A stretch of 22,966 bases of DNA. It comes from JBDHUW01 sp964642385. Lineage in GTDB: Bacteria > Patescibacteriota > Gracilibacteria > Absconditabacterales > Absconditicoccaceae. Every line of letters starts with the position of its first letter. Within the stretch, counting starts at the first letter, position 1. Both the position numbers and the translations under genes were made by a program. Shown here piece by piece: positions 19,742 through 22,966 of the stretch. The notes beneath the pieces are model-generated. The model was not told the DNA's origin and searched no databases. It was given only the letters and a program-made list of their open reading frames with translations. The DNA is taken from the NCBI GenBank assembly GCA_964642385.1, contig CAZXON010000011.1, positions 1 through 22,966 on the forward strand. Direction: 5' to 3'.

Positions 19742-20131
19742 ATGTTTATACCACATCATGTTGAAATGGAGGAGGCGACTCTTGCAAATCATTATTTTAG
19801 AAAAGTACTTAGTACCCAAGCTCATATGCAACTTGTTCTTATGGCTTTACAACAAGGCGAAGATATCGGTATGGAAGTGCATCCTGAGAATGATCAATTT
19901 TTTAGAGTTGAAAAAGGTGAGGGTGAAGCGATCATCAATGGCACATCATATGCTTTGAAAGATGGTACAACAATTATCATCCCAGCGGGATCTGAACACA
20001 ATATCATAAATAAAGGACAAGGAGAGTTACAGATGTATACAATCTATTCTCCAGCTCATCATCCAGATGGCACAATCCATGAAACCAAAGCAGATGCACT
20101 CGCAGCTGAAGCGGAACACGATCACCACTAA
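19742..20131 (+). CDS. Cupin-domain protein
   Basis: This 129-residue single-domain cupin has motif 1 around G43 to G61 (H47, E49, Q52, then RVEKGEG) and motif 2 at 75-90 (DGTTIIIPAGSEHNI, with H86), giving a likely metal site of H47, E49 or Q52 and H86. Proteins of this size and type bind small molecules or act as isomerases; no substrate is evident. The C-terminal tail is His-rich (EHDHH). All ten glycines are GGN and none is TGA. A strong terminator begins about 100 bases downstream. Confidence 0.88.
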   Translation: MFIPHHVEMEEATLANHYFRKVLSTQAHMQLVLMALQQGEDIGMEVHPENDQFFRVEKGEGEAIINGTSYALKDGTTIIIPAGSEHNIINKGQGELQMYTIYSPAHHPDGTIHETKADALAAEAEHDHH

Positions 20132-20233
20132 AAAAATATAATTTTTAATGATACACCGACATCTAGTTATTTGACCCTAGACATACTATTTTTAGTGCCA
20201 ACATATTTTTTACAAGTAATTTTTAAAAAAAAG

Positions 20234-20265
20234 AAAAGGACGCATTATCACAATGTGTCCTTTTT
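20234..20265 (+). terminator. Strong intrinsic terminator after the cupin gene
   Basis: AAAAGGACGCAT (20234-20245) pairs with ATGTGTCCTTTT (20253-20264) over 12 positions with one G-U pair and a 7-base loop, and runs into T residues. Confidence 0.85.
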
Positions 20266-20267
20266 GT

Positions 20268-20289
20268 GTCTTCTAGCAAACTAGAAGAC
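20268..20289. repeat. Perfect 9-bp stem-loop directly after the terminator
   Basis: GTCTTCTAG (20268-20276) and CTAGAAGAC (20281-20289) flank a CAAA tetraloop. It starts 3 bases after the T-run of the terminator and ends at the base before an ATG (20290). It could stabilise the 5' end of a short transcript or be part of an element boundary. Confidence 0.6.
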
Positions 20290-20382
20290 ATGACTAAGGC
20301 AAAAAAAAAATTAACTGCTGTAAACAAACAAAATGAACAAAATCAAGGAGGTATATGAAAAAAGTTTATTTTTATTTTGTAA
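20290..20382 (+). CDS. Doubtful small ORF downstream of the stem-loop
   Basis: With TGA as Gly this reads 30 residues, beginning MTKAKKKLTAVNKQNEQNQ and ending at TAA (20380-20382). The same frame stays open after that TAA for 32 more codons to the repeat before the scaffold gap, with plausible composition (for example MTDLSVDPKQING). This could be a short peptide, or a gene broken by one TAA. A second ORF starts at 20355 in another frame, 3 bases after AAGGAGG. No family is recognised. Confidence 0.25.
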
Positions 20383-20442
20383 TTCAATTATACAACTTCA
20401 TCATCAAAAAGCAAGACTATTTTATATGAAATGTCAACACCA

Positions 20443-20652
20443 AATATGACTGATCTTTCAGTTGATCCAAAGCAAATAAATGGTTAATGATAAATGGNNN
20501 NNNNNNNNNNNNNNNNNNNNNNNNNNNNNNNNNNNNNNNNNNNNNNNNNNNNNNNNNNNNNNNNNNNNNNNNNNNNNNNNNNNNNNNNNNNNNNNNNAAT
20601 ATGACTGATCTTTCAGTTGATCCAAAGCAAATAAATGGTTAATGATAAATGG
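20443..20652. repeat. 55-bp identical sequence on both sides of a 100-N gap
   Basis: Bases 20443-20497 and 20598-20652 are identical over 55 positions and abut the gap (20498-20597, exactly 100 N) on each side. The right copy continues into 14-bp tandem units of GGTTAATGATAAAT. Most likely two contigs overlapping by 55 bases were joined with a placeholder gap rather than merged. Confidence 0.85.
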
Positions 20653-20685
20653 TTAATGATAAATGGTTAATGATAAATGGTTAAT
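20637..20685. repeat. 14-bp tandem repeat GGTTAATGATAAAT
   Basis: Three to four units are visible to the right of the gap and the first is also present to its left. In all frames the unit is rich in stop codons (TAA), so it is not coding. It is the probable cause of the assembly break. Confidence 0.8.
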
Positions 20686-20697
20686 ACACCTTTTTTA

Positions 20698-20735
20698 TTA
20701 ATAATTCATAATTAATAATTCATAATTAATAATTA
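20698..20735. repeat. 14-bp tandem repeat ATAATTCATAATTA
   Basis: Two full units (20701-20714 and 20715-20728) and half of a third are present. A further exact copy lies at 21121-21134, also after a T-run, so the element is dispersed. The unit is nearly palindromic. Confidence 0.8.
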
Positions 20736-20767
20736 AATACCCACTGCCTCGTTTTTTTTTACTATAA

Positions 20768-21033
20768 GCGGAACAAAGATCCTCGTTTAAAGGCGTATTT
20801 TGATTAACAACAAAACACTTGCTATTTCTGTCTCGTTGGATAAATATAGAAAAGTGAATGAGACAACTGAACTTTGACAAATCTGAAACTAATAAACTGA
20901 CCTATAAATGACAAGTGACCTGATAAAAGTAGATACAATTACCCTCCTGGAAACCGAACGAAATAAACAGAACTATGGAACTCTACCCAAAAATGCCCGC
21001 ATAGTCGTTGGAAAGAGAGGTGAGCTCAGATAG
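20768..21033 (+). pseudogene. Possible decayed or frameshifted small gene
   Basis: One frame is open from 20768 to 20926 (AEQRSSFKGVFGLTTKH at its start, two or more TGA read as Gly). Another runs from ATG 20908 to TAG 21031-21033 (41 residues, MTSDLIKVDTITLL then ETERNKQNYGTLPKNARIVV). The two overlap near 20908-20926 and would join by one frameshift. Composition looks protein-like, but no family is recognised, and the segment is flanked by related repeats. It may be the remnant of a small mobile or repeated element. The 41-residue ORF, which follows CTATAA directly before its ATG, could also be an independent small gene. Confidence 0.28.
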
Positions 21034-21094
21034 GACGGGCAACACAAAAATCATCTCTTGTAGAATGTAGGAAAATCAAAATAATGAAAATTGA

Positions 21095-21136
21095 TTAATA
21101 CTCTTTTTTATTAATCATTAATAATTCATAATTAAC
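21095..21136. repeat. Second copy of the T-run plus ATAATTCATAATTA element
   Basis: TTAATA, a C/T-rich run, TTATTAA and ATAATTCATAATTAA at 21095-21135 repeat, with small differences, the sequence at 20681-20716. The two copies flank 20736-21094 as direct repeats. Confidence 0.65.
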
Positions 21137-21170
21137 AACCACCGATTTTACCTTATCTCCTTTTCTCCTT

Positions 21171-22388
21171 ATGGCTCGTTTCTCACATTCGCAATTACAA
21201 GTTTATAAGCAATGTCAGCTAAGATACCGTTTTCAGTATGTGGATAAATTGGAAGCGCCATTTGAAAAAACGATCTATACACTGCTTGGAACCGCTGTAC
21301 ATACTGCTTTAGAGTTTTTGTATAAACAAGTGAGTGCCTATGCGACACCGACGCTCCAGCAAACTCAAAAAGTTATGAAAGATACCTGGAACAATGAAAA
21401 AAGCACATTGATGGAACTGGCAACTCCAGAACAAGAAGAACAGTTTTTAACGAGAGGTGAGTCGTATTTGGAGTGGTATTTTACAACCTATGCGCCGTTT
21501 ACACAAGCCAGACCGTGGGGATTTGAACAACGTATCACCTACAAAATAGATGATGATACAACACTTTCAGGGATTATCGATAGACTAGATTCTAAGGACG
21601 ATACTGTGTATATTACTGATTACAAAACGAACCAAAGGTTGTATCCAGATGACCAAGATGTGCATGAAGAACAGCTCGTTCTCTATGGTCTAGCAGTCCA
21701 TCAAATGTATGGCAAAAAATTCTCTAAGAGCGTTGGAAGAGTAATTTATCTGCACATGGAAAAAGAAGTAGAAAGAGAGATCACACTAACTCGCATGGAA
21801 GAGATCAAAAATGAAATCATGAAAACGATAGCAGAAATCAGGCAAAAAGCAGGAAATTACAATGGAGGACTTGGTGATACTGAAGCATTTGTACATACCA
21901 CAGGTGATCATTGTAAATATTGTGCGTTTGAGATTGTATGTCCTGCATGGAAGCACAAATATTCCAGTGATGAGGTTATCCCAAGTGAACTTGGAGAGCG
22001 TACACTAAAACGCATGATTGATGATTATGGGCTTTTGCAAGCCAAAATTAGGGAGTTGGAAAAAGAAGAAAAATCTCTCGCAAGTGTCCTTCTGGTTTTT
22101 GCACAATCTCGTGAAGAAACTAGATTTTTTGGAGAAAATTATATGCTCTCTACCAGGAAGTATGAAAGAGCAATCGTGAATGATCCAGCAACTTTCTTGG
22201 ATGAGTTACTTACTGCTAATTTGATAGATAAATATGCAAAACCCAATGATACTGTGCTTTTACACGACTACAAAGAAGGTGTTCTCCCAGTACAATTACG
22301 CGATCGTATCACGATAGAGAGGAAAAAAACACTATGATGAACAAAAGCTCGCAACAAAACTGGTGACGAAGAGGACGAGGAAGAATAG
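21171..22388 (+). CDS. RecB/Cas4-type PD-(D/E)XK nuclease with Fe-S cysteines
   Basis: This 405-residue protein belongs to the PD-(D/E)XK superfamily (PDDEXK_1). Its motifs are SHSQLQVYKQC at the N-terminus, GTAVHTALE with H44, GIIDRLD with D137, TDYKT with D150 and K152, and QLVLYGLAVH. C15 with C248, C251 and C257 (HCKYCAFEIVC) forms the four-cysteine set that binds a 4Fe-4S cluster in AddB and Cas4. An exonuclease role in DNA repair or processing is likely. No CRISPR array or cas1/cas2 is nearby, so a Cas4 role is not supported. The C-terminal third (about 280-390) is helical. Two tandem TGA codons right after residue 388 would end it in the standard code; as GG they extend it to an acidic tail (GDEEDEEE). 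The start is preceded by pyrimidine-rich sequence, not a Shine-Dalgarno. Confidence 0.9.
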
Positions 22389-22397
22389 CATTTTCAT

Positions 22398-22425
22398 TTG
22401 ACAAAAAATAGGAATGGAGTATAAT
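22398..22425 (+). promoter_or_regulatory. Consensus sigma70-type promoter
   Basis: A perfect TTGACA (22398-22403) and TATAAT (22420-22425) are separated by 16 bases, starting 10 bases after the nuclease gene stop and serving the 22462 gene. Confidence 0.8.
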
Positions 22426-22461
22426 CTACACATGTAGGTTTATTCTTTTTTTGTAAAAACA

Positions 22462-22966
22462 ATGGCAAAAGAAGGGATGCTGGGAAATATAAGAGCAGAA
22501 AACGCTTCTGATCGCGTAGTACGTGATGCGAAGTCGCCGCTCAAACAGCGTGTTAAAAACGCTATCCTAACAGTACTATTGCTCTCATGAATGACATGAG
22601 TATTTGCTCAAGCCACCAAAACAGGAAAGGAAACGCTAAAGAAAGAGCCCCCAATACATATCGTTGCAAATGATTCAGTTGACATCGCTGGATTTAGAGT
22701 TTCCCAAGATGAAGCAAAAATATATGAAAATTTTTTAGCTAATAGGGGACAGTATGGTTCAGAACAACAAATGACGAGTAACTACAAAAAAAGAATCACC
22801 ATGAATAGGAGAAAAAAACAACTAGAAGAGGAACTTGCAGTCGTAAAAAAAAGGATAGAAGGTAATAAGCAAGTGATTGTAGAAAAAGCAGGAGTAGAAA
22901 AACAAGTAGATCAAGAGATTGTAGAAAAGGATAAGACAATAGAACAACTTAAACAACAACTTTTTC
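22462..22966 (+). CDS. Membrane-anchored coiled-coil protein, partial (runs off the window)
   Basis: The first 168 residues are visible and the frame is open at the window end. A basic N-terminus (KSPLKQRVKN) is followed by one hydrophobic segment (about 36-51, AILTVLLLSGMTGVFA, two of its glycines from TGA), then AQA, which could be a signal peptidase site. After about residue 110 the sequence is Lys/Glu/Gln-rich and almost certainly coiled coil. No family is recognised. It is probably secreted or anchored with the bulk outside the membrane. It has its own consensus promoter. Confidence 0.75.

Noticed and set aside
20698..20880. Minus-strand 60-residue ORF ending in INYELLIMNY
   Set aside because: Its end is a translation of the 14-bp tandem repeat and the rest has no supporting features; it is a by-product of the repeat.
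20753..21090. Structured RNA such as RNase P RNA, tmRNA or SRP RNA
   Set aside because: I looked for the conserved core motifs of these RNAs and did not find them.
20637..21136. CRISPR array
   Set aside because: Repeat units are 14 bp, contiguous and without spacers, and no cas genes lie nearby; the Cas4-like protein at 21171 lacks such context.

Overview
The window is AT-rich bacterial DNA from an organism that reads UGA as glycine (translation table 25), the code known from the Candidate Phyla Radiation lineages Gracilibacteria (BD1-5) and Absconditabacteria (SR1). Under the standard code almost every gene is cut at TGA. Reading TGA as Gly joins the pieces into full-length proteins and puts glycine where each family needs it: the SAM-binding loop of HsdM, helicase motif VI of HsdR, the GNAT acetyl-CoA loop and the acetate kinase active site. 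All CDS coordinates here use TAA and TAG as the only stops. The sequence does not tell the two lineages apart.

Positions 1-8573 hold a type I restriction-modification locus in the order hsdR - three extra genes - hsdS - hsdM. The three extra genes encode a PD-(D/E)XK-type nuclease, a 70-residue protein and an SMC/ABC-like ATPase with a coiled coil. They are packed end to end and resemble ABC-three-component or Lamassu/DdmABC-like defence systems. Next come a fused GmrSD-like (DUF262 plus HNH) protein with a C-terminal Schlafen AlbA_2 domain (8610-10832), an S66/MccF-like carboxypeptidase, a GNAT acetyltransferase, and on the opposite strand an Mrr-type endonuclease with a zinc ribbon (12465-13217). 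Together 1-13.2 kb reads as a defence island.

Positions 13.4-20.1 kb look more chromosomal: a small basic protein, a membrane-anchored SIMPL/YggE protein, a 453-residue protein of unknown function, a small alpha/beta-hydrolase, a minus-strand pair of metallo-beta-lactamase-fold hydrolase and acetate kinase (overlapping by 20 bases), and a cupin. Several of these have good sigma70-type promoters and hairpin terminators. No annotated start has a clear Shine-Dalgarno sequence.

Positions 20132-21170 form a roughly 1-kb stretch without a confident gene. It holds a strong terminator, a second perfect stem-loop, 14-bp tandem repeats, small doubtful ORFs, and a 100-N scaffold gap flanked on both sides by the same 55 bases, which is almost certainly an unmerged contig overlap. 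The window closes with a RecB/Cas4-type Fe-S nuclease and the start of a membrane-anchored coiled-coil protein that runs off the end.

Use of TGA for glycine is uneven. It is dominant in hsdM and in the inserted nuclease gene, moderate in hsdR, and absent from the SIMPL and cupin genes.
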